A DNA stretch of 64,000 bases from Pelecanus crispus (GCF_030463565.1 NC_134676.1:3334001-3398000), one strand, 5' to 3'; positions 1 to 32,965 are shown, counted from the stretch's first letter. Made by a program: numbers and translations. Notes: generated by a model not told the origin, from the letters alone.

Positions 1-65
1 CGCCCCCAGCGTGGCGAATGTGCGGCGCGGCGGGCGCAGCGAGGGGCCGGGCGCGGCGGACGGCG

Positions 66-85
66 CGGAGCGGAGCGGAGCGGAG
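66..85. repeat. Pentanucleotide repeat (CGGAG)4 in the ACAA2 5' leader
   Basis: Four perfect CGGAG units lie 10 bases before the start codon. They are GC-rich, in the probable 5' UTR, and could vary in length between individuals. Confidence 0.8.
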
Positions 86-95
86 CGGGGCGGCC

Positions 96-20257
<20,162 letters not shown>

Positions 20258-20825
20258 GAGATGATGGAGACTGCAGCGTGGACGGAATGACTAATTCCCT
20301 GAGAAACTTCTGCCTTTTGTGACAGTAAAGCGTCACTACCTGCCTTCGTTTTGTGCCATTCCTGCAAGGTAAAGGAATAGCTGAGAAGTCTGAATTCTGA
20401 ACAAAAAGATTCACTAATGTCTTTCTAACTAAAGGAACATGAATATAATTTCACACTGATGAAGTATTTTCAAAAAGCCTCTTTTCAATCAAAGATAATG
20501 TATTTCTGTAGGCAAAATTCTTTTAATTTCCTGAGGAAATTGCCTGTCCAACTTTCACCAAACCTGCCTTAAAATAGCAGTCAGCGCAGCTTTTTAAGTA
20601 TTGCTTAAACTATTCTTATTTCAGCTACTGCTGCTGTCTGGCACATGTGCCTCTTTTATCATCAGGAAATGTGAAAATTTAATTGGAGACCTTCTGAAGT
20701 ATATACTGATTGCAGATTGATGGCTGTAACCTGTACCCTGCTGTTTTGCAAGGGAAAAGAAAATGAGCGAAAGCTGAAATTTCCATTGTGCCTCCCAAAA
20801 GAACAATAAATAAAACGGGGAAAAA
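20258..20825 (+). other. ACAA2: ACAA2 3' untranslated region
   Basis: About 570 bases from the stop codon to the probable cleavage site. It is AT-rich, with no open frame of note and no CR1 insertion. The 3' limit is set by the polyadenylation signals at 20805-20814. Confidence 0.8.
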
Positions 20826-20865
20826 AAAAAGGGTTTGGTGTTCATTTGTTTGTTTGTTTATTTTA
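20805..20865 (+). terminator. Polyadenylation signal region of ACAA2
   Basis: Two overlapping AATAAA hexamers (20805-20810 and 20809-20814) are followed by a short A run and a GT/T-rich stretch (about 20831-20865) that fits a downstream cleavage-factor element. Order and spacing match a standard vertebrate poly(A) site. Confidence 0.85.
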
Positions 20866-23800
20866 AAAGTAAATCACTGTGAGAATTGTTACTTTTGGTA
20901 AGTCAGTGTTTGTTTTTGGAGAGACTGTTTTTCCTGGCCGAGAAATAACTGGTGTTTACTAGGTAGTTTCTAGAGAACTCTAGCAAATCTGACAGCCTTC
21001 CAAGGAAGGGGGTAGTTGCATCTGTGTTGCTGCGTGGTAACGGCATACGTACAGCAACTCATCTCTTAACTTCCTCTGGTAGTATCATCTGTATCTCTTG
21101 GGTCACTTAATGCAGGGCTGTTCTTAGCTAATCTGAGAGGGTCACGTCTGAGCAAGTTGTCTTGCCTCTCACAGGCAGTGGAGTCGAAGTTAGGAATCAT
21201 TTGACGTAATGGAGGTTACATTTGGACGAAACGAGGTCTCCATTGACTGTACTCACTGAAGTCCTCTAGGCTCGCTGTACTGTCAAGAGCAACCTGCAGC
21301 TTGCTCTGAGGGAAATGTCTACGTCAGATAACTCAGTTAGTTGGATGGATCCATGTCAGAGACAGCACGCACTTCTCCCTAGCCTGTACTGTGTTACGTA
21401 GACTGCAATCGTAGCAAAGACCTCAGCATTTACTCTTTCTCATCCTCTGTCCACTGTCAAAATACTGCTTATCTACAGCTTCTTCTTGCCACTCCACTGG
21501 CGTGAGCTGTGACAGTTGTGAAAGACAGGAGGTTATTCAAAACTGACTACCTAGCCTAGCAAGAAATTCAGGTCAAGGCAAGTATTGGTGCAACTGGTGG
21601 GTAACAGTTCAAGTATGCTGATCACCATTCCTGGGGTTTTTACGGATGCAGTGTCTTTAATGGCTGTAGAAATATTTAGCACTGTTTTTATGGATTCAAA
21701 AAAACCCAGCTGCCGTAAGGCAGCAAACCAGATGTTCATCTAACACAGTATCTGTTTTTCTCTTTCTGCTGTATGTTAGTAAGTTAGGGTTACCGGGGTT
21801 TGTCTGTTCAAGGTACAGTTGCCATGTGGATTTTATAAAGCAGGATGTTTTCTATTCTTAGTTCCTTCCATAAGAACCAATAACTCATTTCTTCTTCCTT
21901 TGTGACTGTGGATAATCACTGAACTCTTACTTTTAGAGAACTGGATGCAGTTTTTCCAAGATCTCATCCCTGTGTAGTAACAATTCTTTCAGATCTCATC
22001 ACTGTGTAGGTACAGTAAAGAATAATCCCCTTCATACACTTTCTTTTGCACTTGATGTTTCATTTCCCCCTTTTAGCACTCGGGTTTTTGAGATCCATGT
22101 GTAATTCTAGCTGTGAGAGTTGAATTTGGTCATCCTGAATAATTGTGTCTTTTCTGCACATTGCGTCATGGTGTCCACCTCATTTTCCAGATGACTTATG
22201 AACATGTTATCAGCACAGATGATTGTACATCCAGCTAGTAACCTTTCTTTGCTGTGTGAGCCAGCTGCTTATCCCCGTATTATTCCATTTTTATCCTGTT
22301 CTTTTCTTGTAAGAGCCTCTGATGAGGGGCTTTGTCACACCAAAGTGAAACAGTGAAATCCTTTCCCATGAAGGTACTGGGACATCATGTATTGCACGTC
22401 TAATATGTACAGCTTCTTCCACAACTTCCAGCTCTTAAAGTTCAGTGTCTGCTTTCAGGGGCAGTAAGGGAAAGTGGTCTTGTTTTGGAAGTCAATTTAA
22501 TTTCTTTCTTTTTGCCTGTCTGTGGTCTCAGGTTGCAGTACCTGGTGGTATAAACACTTCCTCTAAAGGATGACAGGTTCAGTTTGGTTAGGGAGAATGC
22601 AATCCCTTCTTTAGGTTTAAAACCAACCCAGCTGTTCTCGTTAGGGTGAGTTATGTGTGGATTGTCCAAATGCGTGCTTCTGCTCTCTGTTGCCCATTTG
22701 AAGTGTGGCTGCTTCGTTAGACTGCTGCCAAAAGGGGTCCTTTGTGTCAATTAAACCGTTGAATGGTTGAGACCGTTGGCCATCGCTCTGTGCATGCTAC
22801 CCGTCAAGTGAGTTGTCGGTGACTTTGTCTCCAGGGGGAAGGCCTTCTTCTGAAAGGTGTGTGGATGTTCTGGGTTTTGGGGGAATATGCTGCATGCCTC
22901 TTCTATAGTTCCTGATTTCACTTTTAAGTCTAAAGTGTGGCATTGCCCGAAGTACAAAACCAGTCCTGTGCCACGTTGTGCACAAACACAGTTTTATGTA
23001 CTTCAGAATATCGGCTTTTTCTTACCAAGTCACTATTAAAGATGAGCACAAGCATTGACTTTTGATTCCTGAGCCAATCTTCCACAATATATCAGGGTGC
23101 CTAGCCTTGAGGATTTGGTCTGAGCCTGTCTTTCCTAGCAGGTCCAATCATTTATTACAGAGTAACAGCAGTTAATATCTGATCCTTGTACATCCTTCCG
23201 AAGTATGTTCTCCAGTGTCCCAGATGTAACAATGGTAGAACTGTGTTTCTGCCTTTGGGAAATGAAGACATCTTACTGAGAGCAATCTGGGTTAGGGGAA
23301 TTTAATAGTGTCCTGGAAGGAGCAGAAGATACGGAAGAAATGTGTTGGATTTCAGAGGGATAGTTACATACATTGATTGTACCAAGTGCATACTTCTTTT
23401 TTTCTTTTTAGGCGCAGGTGTATTCCTTATTTTTGTGCGAGTAGTCTCCATTATACAGCATAACGAAAATGTTGATTTTTCTCTTTCTTGAAATGTGTGA
23501 GAAAAGAAAGCTTTTGTGGAAACTATTCATCGCCTGCGTTGAGCTTTGCGGTATTTACTCAAATGTAGCTGTAGCTTTCTACCGCTGGGTGGTGTGTTTT
23601 AAACGCCCTGCACATCTCACTGTAATTACAGAGGCATTTGTCCTCTGAGTAGGAGCACAGCTTTTCTCATAAGTGCGTGCTAGGTTAGCCTTGAAACTGA
23701 ATCACCCAAAATTTCAGGTCCCATTTCTCCTTTTGTGGGTTTTAAACCGGCAGGTGCCATGATACCAACACGTCTTTGCTACTGTACACCCCAGAGCCTT

Positions 23801-26671
23801 TGGTGCCTCTTGATTTTAGGTGAATTAGAAAGCATCTGAGGGTTTACAGAGTGGGTTGCAACTGCGATTTGAGAGGACTTGTTCAACAAGATGATGACTG
23901 AAGTACTATATCGGACAGAATATGAAGAAGAGAATAGATTATGATTTCTCTGTCCAGGAAAAAGCTATTAAACCTTAATCCTAAGCAAGTGTATGTGAGA
24001 GAGAGGGAGAAGGTACAGAGATGTGATGGAGATAGACTTACCTGTCGTGCTCCTTTCTGCATTATATATAAGCAGTTCGGTTATGCTTCAAGTGGAGCTC
24101 CAATAATTAAGATAGGATGTTGTGTAGCGTTCTATTAAAAAAAAAAAAAAAATCTCGAAGCTGCTGAAGTGCACAATTTCAGGCCAGTCTCACCTCACTG
24201 TGAGAATATTTCTAATAAGCTCTTCCTCAATCTGTAAATCCAGCCATTTTCCATCTGGTGCGATGCTGTTAAGCTGGGCAGGGCTCTGTCTCGCCTCTCC
24301 ACCTAGCAGAGTCCATGTGTCTGACTGGGTCAGCTGGCTGCTGCACAGGGATGCTGGGGGGGATCAGAGGGGAAATTAATCCTTCTGAGAGTTCACAAGC
24401 TAAGGGTTTAGCGACGGGGGGGCAGCTTCCCCCTTCTGAAAACAGCTACAAGGAGCTAGTGCTAGCGATGTCTTTGCTGACTCGGGTACATTTACATGAA
24501 AAATTAAATTGAAATGAAGAGGTAGATTGGAGCGTGATTGTTGGTTTTAGTTTTATAATGGATACATATTTCTCATGGAAGGTGAATTAAGATAAAACGG
24601 TAACATTTTTTAACTTATTTAAGGCTGCCGTTTGATAACAAATCCAGCTGTAGGGCTAGTAATGCCAGGTCAAAATGCTGTGGCTGTGGGAATTGCAGGG
24701 CAGATCAGGTGTAAACTCAGGCTGCTATTCCATAGCTATTTGAAATTGTCAGCACGATAAATTCCTCCTGGCAGGTATTAAGCCAGAGCAGCTATTGTTT
24801 TTCCTTTGGTGGTCATGCTCTTACTCTGATTCAGCAGGAGCAGGGCTGTATGTTCACACCCTACCGCGACTGAATCTGGTTTTTTGAGAGATGAAGAATT
24901 GCCCAAATGTGGCATTAAGGATTGTGAAACCACAGCTTTAATCTCTTCGAAAATCAGCGAGACAGTGAGCTGTTGCACAGAAGCTTAAGACGGGAAGCTC
25001 AGGACTGCTGGTACCTGACCTCGGCATCGACAGCAGGCAGACGGAATTCCTGCCCGTGGTGGTGGAGGCGGGCAGAGCCTGGCCGTGCTGCGCTGCCGTC
25101 AGGCTGGATGGTTCATTGCTGTCCCCAGCGCAGGTGTCACAGCAGGTCCTCTGCATTAGCCCCAGGCCACTTAGATACTTCTGATTCTGGTGGTTTTTTT
25201 TGCTTCTATGAGCCAAAACCTATGAACTATGGGGGAGGAAGAAGCAGGAAGAGGCGAAAGGTTTTGGCCTTTTATTTTTGTGTTGCTGCCTGATAACCTA
25301 TGTGAAAAGTTTATCCTTCTTGTTACTAACTAATCAGTTAATGGAGCTTGGAAACACCATCTGACTACATGTCAAAGGAAAACTCACCCGAGGAGTTCTA
25401 CTTCACGAGATTGTAACATTGGCAGCAAGCTGGAGCTCCGAATTTTTATGGCATTAGGTTCTTCTGCAAGTTCCTTGCAGTACTGTATCCAAACATGTTT
25501 CTTCAGTGTTGACTGGATGTCTTCTATGTCGCAGATTTTCTCTAGCAGTGTGTTTATTACAGCTGTTGCCAGGGAGAAAAAAAAAAATCTTAATCCCTCT
25601 TTATAAACATTTAGCTCTAGTCTAAGATAGACATGATAAAATCAGTGGGCTTTTTGCTTTGTTTGTAAGAATATTTTATACTGACAATGTTTTCCCCCTC
25701 TGCTGTTATTATTTATAAATAGAGCTTCTTCAGGTCTTGAAAAGGGATTTGCAAAGTCTGGAAAGAGTGTGAAGCAGCAGACAATGTAATTTAAACACAG
25801 AAGGGAGAACTTAAGAGATGACAGAGCATCGAGAAGTTGTATTTACTGGATGTCTAATCATTGAATTGACCGTTAAACAACTCATTTTCAGGAGTTCTTT
25901 TTCTCAAACTCACAAGGCTAAAGTTTTCTCACCTACACAAAACTAAAGTTACACTCTTTTTAAGGAAAAGTGTACTCACCAGACTCCAGAAACTTCTAAA
26001 CTATATTTTAAGAGTAATAATAAAACTGTGAGATTCAGCAAATCTACAGTTGGTAGAATGGTAAAAATTTGACTAATTTGGAGAAAGGCATCTAAGGTTG
26101 TGGTGAACAAAAAGCAGAACTCGGCGTTTATGACTACTACTCCAACAGTGGCAAGTGTCACATCTTTAAATACTGAAGATTCAGGGGAAGGTAGTAAGGA
26201 AGTATGGAGTAGACTGAGCATGACCTGGAGTGTGGAGTAGACTGAGTATGAACTGGAGTGTGGAGTAGACTGAATATGAACTGGAGTATGGAGTAGACTG
26301 AGTACGAAGTAGAGTATGGAGTAGACTAAGTATGGAGGAGATTGAAGTTGAAGGAAAGGGCAAGTGTGCATATGAACCAAGAAGTCACTGTGGCAGGTGT
26401 TGAACACAGAGCAAAACTACCCTACACAAACACCGGTATTTATTCATTACTCCTATTTCTAAAAATAAAAGAAAAAGTGAGGTTCGGGTGCTGTGCGCAA
26501 GGCCCAGGGGTGTCCTGTCTCTGGCCTCTGTTCCTGCAGCGTTACATCCCGGAGACGGGGAACCCCAAGTCCTGCGCATTAGGCTTTTTGCTTCAGGGAG
26601 AAGCTGTGATCGGCTGCGTACCTGAGCGTAAGCCTAGTTTCAGCGTGTGATTAGTCCCGCTGAATCTAGTA
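20866..26671. other. Intergenic DNA downstream of ACAA2, no gene seen
   Basis: 5.8 kb without CR1 copies or recognisable coding sequence. It holds an imperfect local duplication at 21954-22015 (GATCTCATC-CTGTGTAG twice), an A run at about 24136-24152, and a 28-bp tandem repeat at 26206-26340. Open frames are short and resemble no protein I know. Confidence 0.75.
26206..26340. repeat. 28-bp minisatellite, about 4.8 copies
   Basis: Units at 26206-26233, 26234-26261, 26262-26289 and 26290-26317 and a partial fifth all start GGAGTAGACTGAG or a close variant. Neighbouring units differ by a few substitutions. Because 28 is not a multiple of 3, the repeat shifts frame in each unit and the minus-strand frames through it are not a repeat protein. 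Confidence 0.92.
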
Positions 26672-27495
26672 GAAGAGAACAGAATTGAATCGAATCGAAC
26701 AGAATAGGGTGTTGCAGTTGGCAGGGACCTGCGGCGATCATCTAGTCCAACGGCCTGACCACGGCAGGGCTGACCACGTTCAAGCTGCTGCGAAGGGCGC
26801 TGTCCCAATGCCTCTTAAACACTGACAGGCACGGGGCACCGACCGCCTCTCTAGGAAGCCCGTTCCAGGGTTGGACCACCCTCTGGGTGAAGAAATGCTT
26901 CCTCGTGCCCAGTCTGAACCTCCCCTGGCGCAGCTTGGAGCCATTCCCACGCGTCCCGTCCCTGGATCCCAGGAGAAGCCATCGGCTCCTCCCTCTCCGC
27001 CTCCCCTCCTCAGGAAGCTGGAGAGCGCAACGAGGTCGCCCCTCAGCCTCCTCTGCCCCAAAGCAGACAAGCCCAAAGTCCTCAGCCGCTCCTCACAGGA
27101 GCCTCCCAGCCCTGCCACCAGCTTTGTTGCCCTCTGGACGCATTCACGGGCCCTTCACACCCTTCTGCAATGGTGGGGCCCGGAACCGCACACAGTACTC
27201 GAGGTGAGGCCGCACCAACGCTGAATTCGGCGGGATAATCGGCTCTCTTGGTCACGCCGTGTTTGATGCACCCCGGGATGCGGTTTGCCCTCTCGGCTGC
27301 CAGGACACGCTGTTGGCTCCTGCTGAGCTGCTGCCGACCAGCACCCCCAGATCCCGCTCTGCAGGGCTGCTCTCCAGCCGCTCCGCTCCCAGTTTATACT
27401 TGTGCCCAGCATTACTGCGCCCTAGGTGCAGAATCCAGGATTTCGACTTGTTAAATTTCATCCCATTAATCATAGCCCAATGCTCCAACAGTAGA
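26672..27495 (-). repeat. Long GC-rich CR1 LINE fragment with reverse-transcriptase remnant, about 820 bp
   Basis: On the minus strand the 5' side translates as the end of the CR1 reverse transcriptase ([24 protein letters not shown]). It continues through CR1 landmarks such as [20 protein letters not shown] and ends in repeated GAATCGAAT-type tail sequence at 26685-26705. It has much more CpG than other copies and a different 3' end, so it belongs to a separate CR1 lineage. Confidence 0.9.
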
Positions 27496-27582
27496 AAACT
27501 GGGTTTCTGTGAAATAAAGTACATTCAGCTTCTGAAATGACTCACTGTATGAGATAGCTCATTAAGCTATTTTATAGCACTG

Positions 27583-27738
27583 GTAGAATCATAGAATCAT
27601 AGAATCTTTTAGGTTGGAAAAGACCTTTAAGATCATCCAGTCCAACCATTAACCTACGCTGCCAAATCCACACTAAACCAATCAAGGGTAGACTAGAGTA
27701 AACCATGTCCCCAAGTGCCACATCTACCCATTTTTAGG
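27583..27738 (-). repeat. CR1 LINE 3' fragment, about 156 bp
   Basis: Starts with three reversed tail units (AGAATCATAGAATCAT) and runs to CCACATCTACCC. Its 5' truncation lies close to those of 5445-5612 and 59308-59471. Confidence 0.93.
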
Positions 27739-30088
27739 TGCCTGGTACAATACTCTAGCACGTTGCATAAAATGGATGTCAGAATCCCGCATTATTTTAA
27801 ATAATTAGTCAAAACCTGACTTTCAAATTCACGGCCCCGCTCTCATTTTCCATTCCAACCCTTAGGCTTATCCTGGCACCAGGCTCGCTAGCTGGCTGTT
27901 TCCCAACGTGGACCTGAGGCATTGAGGTCTGCTGTTGACTTTGGCCCATAACAGGTTGCAGGTGGGGAGCTCCGTGGTGTGATTCAACACCTGACATTCA
28001 AATCAGTCCCATGCAGCACTGCCAGCTGACGCAGCTCCTGATCTACTTGTGATAAATGGTTCCAGGCCACCAAAGGAGGTGTATTTCATGCCTGGGATCC
28101 TCAGCTCCCAAAAGTGGGGACGTGGTTGTTGCAATGCAGATTTAAGAGCGCGTGTAGGTCCTTGCAGTTTTGTGCAACTCCTTGATTCATCCTCAACTGG
28201 CACTTAAGCCCTACTGCACTCCATTCTCATAGCTCGCTGTGTGAGCACATAGCCTGAATCCCAGATGAGGTAAGATAAAATTATGTCGGTGTGTGCTGCG
28301 TTCACACAGGCTGATTGAGAAATGCGCCTTCTCAGCGCTTGCTGAAGAAATGCATTTGTACAGCGTGTTGTCTGTCCTAGGGGAAGTTTTATTTCTTACG
28401 TAAATTCGTGATTTGTGAGCCATGCTGAGGCCAGTACGGGGGACAGTTTGGCATGTTTTGAAGTGACAATCAGCTGTTTAAAGCATGTATTTGACATCAA
28501 TAAAATCCTTTAGGTGAGCAACCACCATAAATACGCTGAAGTTTATCAAGGTATTTGCTAAACTGCTAGAAAACTTGCAACTGGAGCTCCCCTTGCCCCT
28601 TTCTAGCCACGGGATTTTGTGGTTGACAAACAAAGGGAGGATTTTTCCCAGGGAAGACAATGTTGTAGTGATGGTGACTGTATTTCTAAAAATGTATTAT
28701 GTGATTTATAGAGCTTCTTGTTGCACACGTGTATACGGTGCTGATGGTTTGATGGCCATGCAGCCCGTGAGCTGAGGCGTCGCTGGCTTTTGCAGGCTTC
28801 TTGGTAGTGTTCTCCAAGCTTTCCTTGTGCTGAGAAGGAGTGAATGAGCTCCTTCTCCTCCCATTTCAGGTCTCAACACCTGGATGACAGAAACACGATT
28901 ATGCACATATATAGGAATGTAGTTGCTAAACATGGTGGGAGTCATCCAGCCTCAACCCTAAGGTTACGTGGTAGGAGTGGAGTTTAGTGCTAGGATAAGG
29001 AAAAGCATGATTTTAAAGGACAGTTGGTCAACAACTGAGCAACCTGTCTTCTTCCTTGCCCTCTGGGGAGATGTTGGAGATGGTGATTGTACTGCTTGCA
29101 ATGTGCCATAGGATGCAAACCCTTCCAGCCTGCTGTCTCCCTATGGGCTAGGCATAAACCGCCTCATCTTCCTGTGGGACAGCCAAAAAACCCACAAGTA
29201 CTCAAGCTTGTACCCTTCCTGAGGAACGCGGAAAGAAAGGCTTACTCCTCCGTTTCTTGTAAGACACAGAATTAACGCCACTGCCAGTACTCAGAGCTGG
29301 ATTTGTGGTCATCCCCTCTCACCTGCATATGAATACTGAAGACAATCGGGGAAAATACACAGGACTGGGCATCGGTGTGGTATAAGGCATGGCTGTTCTG
29401 GGTTTGACCTCTTTGTTCCATTTTGTAGATGTGCTTAAAACTCATGAGTATGCACCCTTCAAAATGGCAGAGGTGCCTGTGGAGGATGGCGTTACTCTGC
29501 TGTAACGCACTTGAGGTTTCAACAGCATGGACCTGGACAAACTGTTCCTCAGAGAAGTGGATTCTCCCGTTGTTTATTTTGGACCGTATTTGGGCTTGAT
29601 CTTTGGTCTTACCCAGCGGCAAGCTCTCTCGCAGGCGGTGCGCGCTGGTTGTACCTGCTCTGTCACCACCTACAGCTCCTTCACTTGTCAGCTGGCGTGA
29701 GGTCTTCTGCAGGCTGAGTGGCTGTGGGATGGATGTTCATCGGACTGAATGCTCTGGAGCGGTTGCCTTCGGCCAAGCAGAGCATCAAGGGGAGGTCAGG
29801 ATATGCTATAGTGTTTTCACAGCCAGCAGAGGTTCTTTGGGACTGTCTAAGCAAGAGGTTCTATGGGACGGTCTAGAAGAGGTGAGACCTCAGTTTTATC
29901 CCTCAAGGTGCCCTGAATTGCCACTATAGCTTCTCTTACAGGGCTCTTTATGTGGGCCACTGAGGCTAGACTGTTCATAGTCATCATTTGTCCACATCAG
30001 CACTCTGAAAGCTGCCTGTAGAAAGGCCCAGTGGGTATTTGCAGAGGAGATGAGTATCTCAGGTGTACTTCGTGCTCAGGAACATGCC
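27739..30088. other. Intergenic DNA, no gene seen
   Basis: 2.3 kb of unique-looking sequence with a 26-bp tandem duplication at 29828-29879. The overlapping plus frames at 29511-29929 show no known domain. Confidence 0.7.
29828..29879. repeat. 26-bp tandem duplication, 2 copies
   Basis: The unit AGAGGTTCTTTGGGAC... at 29828-29853 is repeated with a few changes at 29854-29879. Confidence 0.75.
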
Positions 30089-30387
30089 ATAGTTAGCGAT
30101 AGGACGAGAAGAAATGGGCTTAAGCTACGCCAGGGGAGGTTTAGGTTGGAAATTAGGAAAAATTTCTTTACGGAAAGGGTGGTCAAGCATTGGAACAGGC
30201 TGCCCAGAGAGGTGGTGGAGTCCCCATCCCTGGAAGTGTTCAAAAAACAGGCAGATGTAGCACTTGGGGACATGGTTTAGTCTAGTGTACCCTTGATTGG
30301 CTTAGAGTAGACTTGGTAGTGTAGGTTAATGGTTGGACTGGACGATCTTAAGGGTCTTTTCCAACCTAAACAATTCTATGATTCTAT
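30089..30387 (+). repeat. CR1 LINE fragment, about 299 bp
   Basis: Begins TTAGCGATAGGACGAGAAG, keeps an open frame for the last CR1 residues ([19 protein letters not shown]), and ends in CAATTCTATGATTCTAT. The truncation point nearly coincides with the minus copy ending at 33264. Confidence 0.95.
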
Positions 30388-32965
30388 ATCTTGCACGACT
30401 GGACTGTGATAATGCGCAGCACCCATGAAACCTATGTGACCCTGCAGTCACATCACATGGCTGATCACAGGCAGAAACGATGGCCTGAGATCCCGCTTCG
30501 GAGGGCTCCAGCATCTCCTCCTACAAAGAAATGGGATCGGTGGTGGGCTGAGCTTTGCCCCAGGTCTTGCTGATGCCTGCCACTGGGCTAGCGGAGAGCA
30601 GTGGGGCTCTGCTTTGGGACAGCCAGGTGCCATGCAGAAAACCAGCCTTGGATCAGGCCACCACCTGAAGGCAAGGGATAGGGATACCTGGCAAATACAG
30701 TTTATGAACCGTGGGTTTGCAGTGTTCAACAGCGCTGGTGATCTGGAGTTAATGTTTTTGGGGTTTTTTTTCCACTCGTTTTGATGGGACTAGGGTCAGG
30801 GTCCCTATAGAGCTTTTCGGATGACTGGGTGCTTGTTGGGACTTCAGGGTTCAGAGAAGCTTACTGTCATCCAAGAGATGTATATACGTTCATGCTCAAC
30901 CTAATTTGGATGAGTTGTGCAACCAGTTCTGCAAATTTCATTCCCACTCATCGGGGGTCTCAAGGAGTGGAAGGGAGGGTGACAAGGTCTTGAGGAACCG
31001 CACTGTTAGGAGCTGGGGGACCGCGTGGCGTTGTGGCAAGCAACAGTCACGAGGGGTCTGGTGCAAAATAAGGCGATAAAGGATTTTTACTCATTGAAAA
31101 ACTGCGGTGTACAAATGTGTGTGAAAGTTTAGTACTCGAATTGGGAAGAGGTAATACTTTTATCAAGCCTTCTAATGGCACTTACTTTAGTATTCATGTT
31201 ATTTATGCTGCAGTTCCCCTGTGTTAGCCCTTGCTTGTAGTTAATGCAAAATCTCAGGGTGGGGAGGAGGAGGTAGTATGGGGATGTGGCTAAGACAGAG
31301 AAATGTAAAGCTTAAAGGATTTTATAGATCTTCTCAGTACCACAAAGTTTCTCACTAAATCGTACTTAAAGCTTTAGACATCAAAGGAAAACACGCTGCA
31401 GCCAGCTCCTTCCAGCTGGCTCGCTCTGCTTGAGCACTGACACATCCATCCAGAGTGGGATTTTTTGTGGGTTACATCTCTCGGAAGACTCGACTGTGGT
31501 ATTGGTGTCTGGCTCGGATTTTCTCCATCCAGGGAAGACATGTCTGAGTTGGGGATTCAGCTCAGGCTCCTTGCACCACGCAGCCAGCTCTCGGCAAGCC
31601 TGTAGCTTTTGGATTTCAGTTTAACCGGGTTTCTTCTGAAACACTGGCTTACAGAAAGGATTTCCCTCTGTGTTGCTGGTTATACTGCACCAAGCTCAAC
31701 CTGGGTTGGGAAATTCAATGCTGGACTTGTAAAACAGCTTCCCCTTGCTCCCGATTACAACAGAAGATAAACTACACGGCAACAGGAAACACAAAACTCT
31801 TGTAACTGAGTGAAGAAAACTGAAACCCAAGAAATGTGGGAAAAAAAAAAGAGGAATTTGCAGCTGAACGGCATCCCCAGAAGGTGCAGGGAAGCTGGGC
31901 AGTGGTGCCACGCATCTGGTGCAACTGAGGTCAGGCTCGCTGGAGCTACGCTTACGCAGTCCGGCAGCGTGCTCTGTCATTTTGGGATGTGCGCATACCT
32001 CGCCTCCCTCCCTCCCTCCGGCATCATCTGCAGCCTCCGACCCAGATTGGCTGCTGCGGAGTCAGCCCATATCTTACTAGAGGGAAACTTGAGACCCACC
32101 AAGCCCAAATGTCAAATGCTGCTTAGTCAGATGAATACCAGCAGTCACCAGCAGCCAGCCTCGGCTCTTTCCACATTTCAGCAGGGGCAGCGTTTTGCGT
32201 CTAAGCTTTGTTTCTTAATGTAATGAGTTAAAAAAAAAAAAAGAAAAAGTTTGTGTGGGGCTGGCAGCGTGCATGGAAAACCAGGGGGAAAAAAAAAAAA
32301 AAAAGTGGATGAGCTTCTTCCCTTCCCTGCTCCTGCTCCGCTCCCTGCGCACCTTCCCCTGACAGCTGGATGCTAAATACGCGCCCGATAAAGGGCAAGG
32401 CGCTCGCTTGCGAGCGTTACGTTGGGGTTTACAGCGCAAGGCTCCAGCAATAAAAATGGGGGCTCCTTTTCAGGACTTCTCCTTCCCAGGGGTTAACCCT
32501 GCAGCCCCCTTTAGATCTCTAAACGTCTCCCAGTCGCGCCCACTCACCCAGGAAGGCTTTTCTGGCAGCTGGGGCTTGTATCGCTGCTCGCACGCTCCCC
32601 GGAGCACCCTGCACGCGCCTACGCTGCTGCACCATACCTTTGGGGTGATGCGAGTGGGACACCCTTTGCCTCAGGCACCCACATAAAAGTGTGGGGGTCG
32701 TGCAGGGTGCTGCTGTCAGGAGGAGAAGCTGGTTTGGCCAGAGCCTGGTCTCTTCTGGTTTTGTGCATGCACACGTGCACGCACACATTCGCTTGCTTGC
32801 ACGCATGGTTATTACAGGGCAGAAGCCCTAAGAGGATCTTAGGATCTAAGAGGCTGGAGGATCCTGTGAAGTCACAGACAAATTTAAACTTGGTGGTGGT
32901 TTTTTTTTTTTCTTTTTTTGGTGTTTTTTTTTTTCTTTTTTTCTTTTTCTTTTCCCCCTCCCTCC
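30388..32965. other. Intergenic DNA, no gene seen
   Basis: 2.6 kb. It has A runs near 32229-32240 and 32289-32304, an alternating purine-pyrimidine tract at 32762-32788, and a long pyrimidine tract at about 32899-32965 that ends exactly at the next CR1 tail. No coding sequence is recognised. Confidence 0.7.
32762..32788. other. 27-base perfect alternating purine-pyrimidine tract
   Basis: TG, CA and CG dinucleotide steps alternate without interruption, including CACGTGCACGCACACA. Such tracts can adopt Z-DNA under negative supercoiling. Confidence 0.6.

Noticed and set aside
26181..26407. Minus-strand frames with repeated LLHT/YSVYST words, like a repeat protein
   Set aside because: They come from the 28-bp minisatellite. 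The period is not a multiple of three, so the frame shifts with every unit.
29511..29929. Overlapping plus-strand frames of 68 and 108 residues
   Set aside because: No domain, no splice or poly(A) context, and overlapping frames on both strands.
30055..30080. GTACTTCGTGCTC, also present in copy B at 3473-3600
   Set aside because: Only 13 bases match and the flanks do not align, so I treat it as coincidence.
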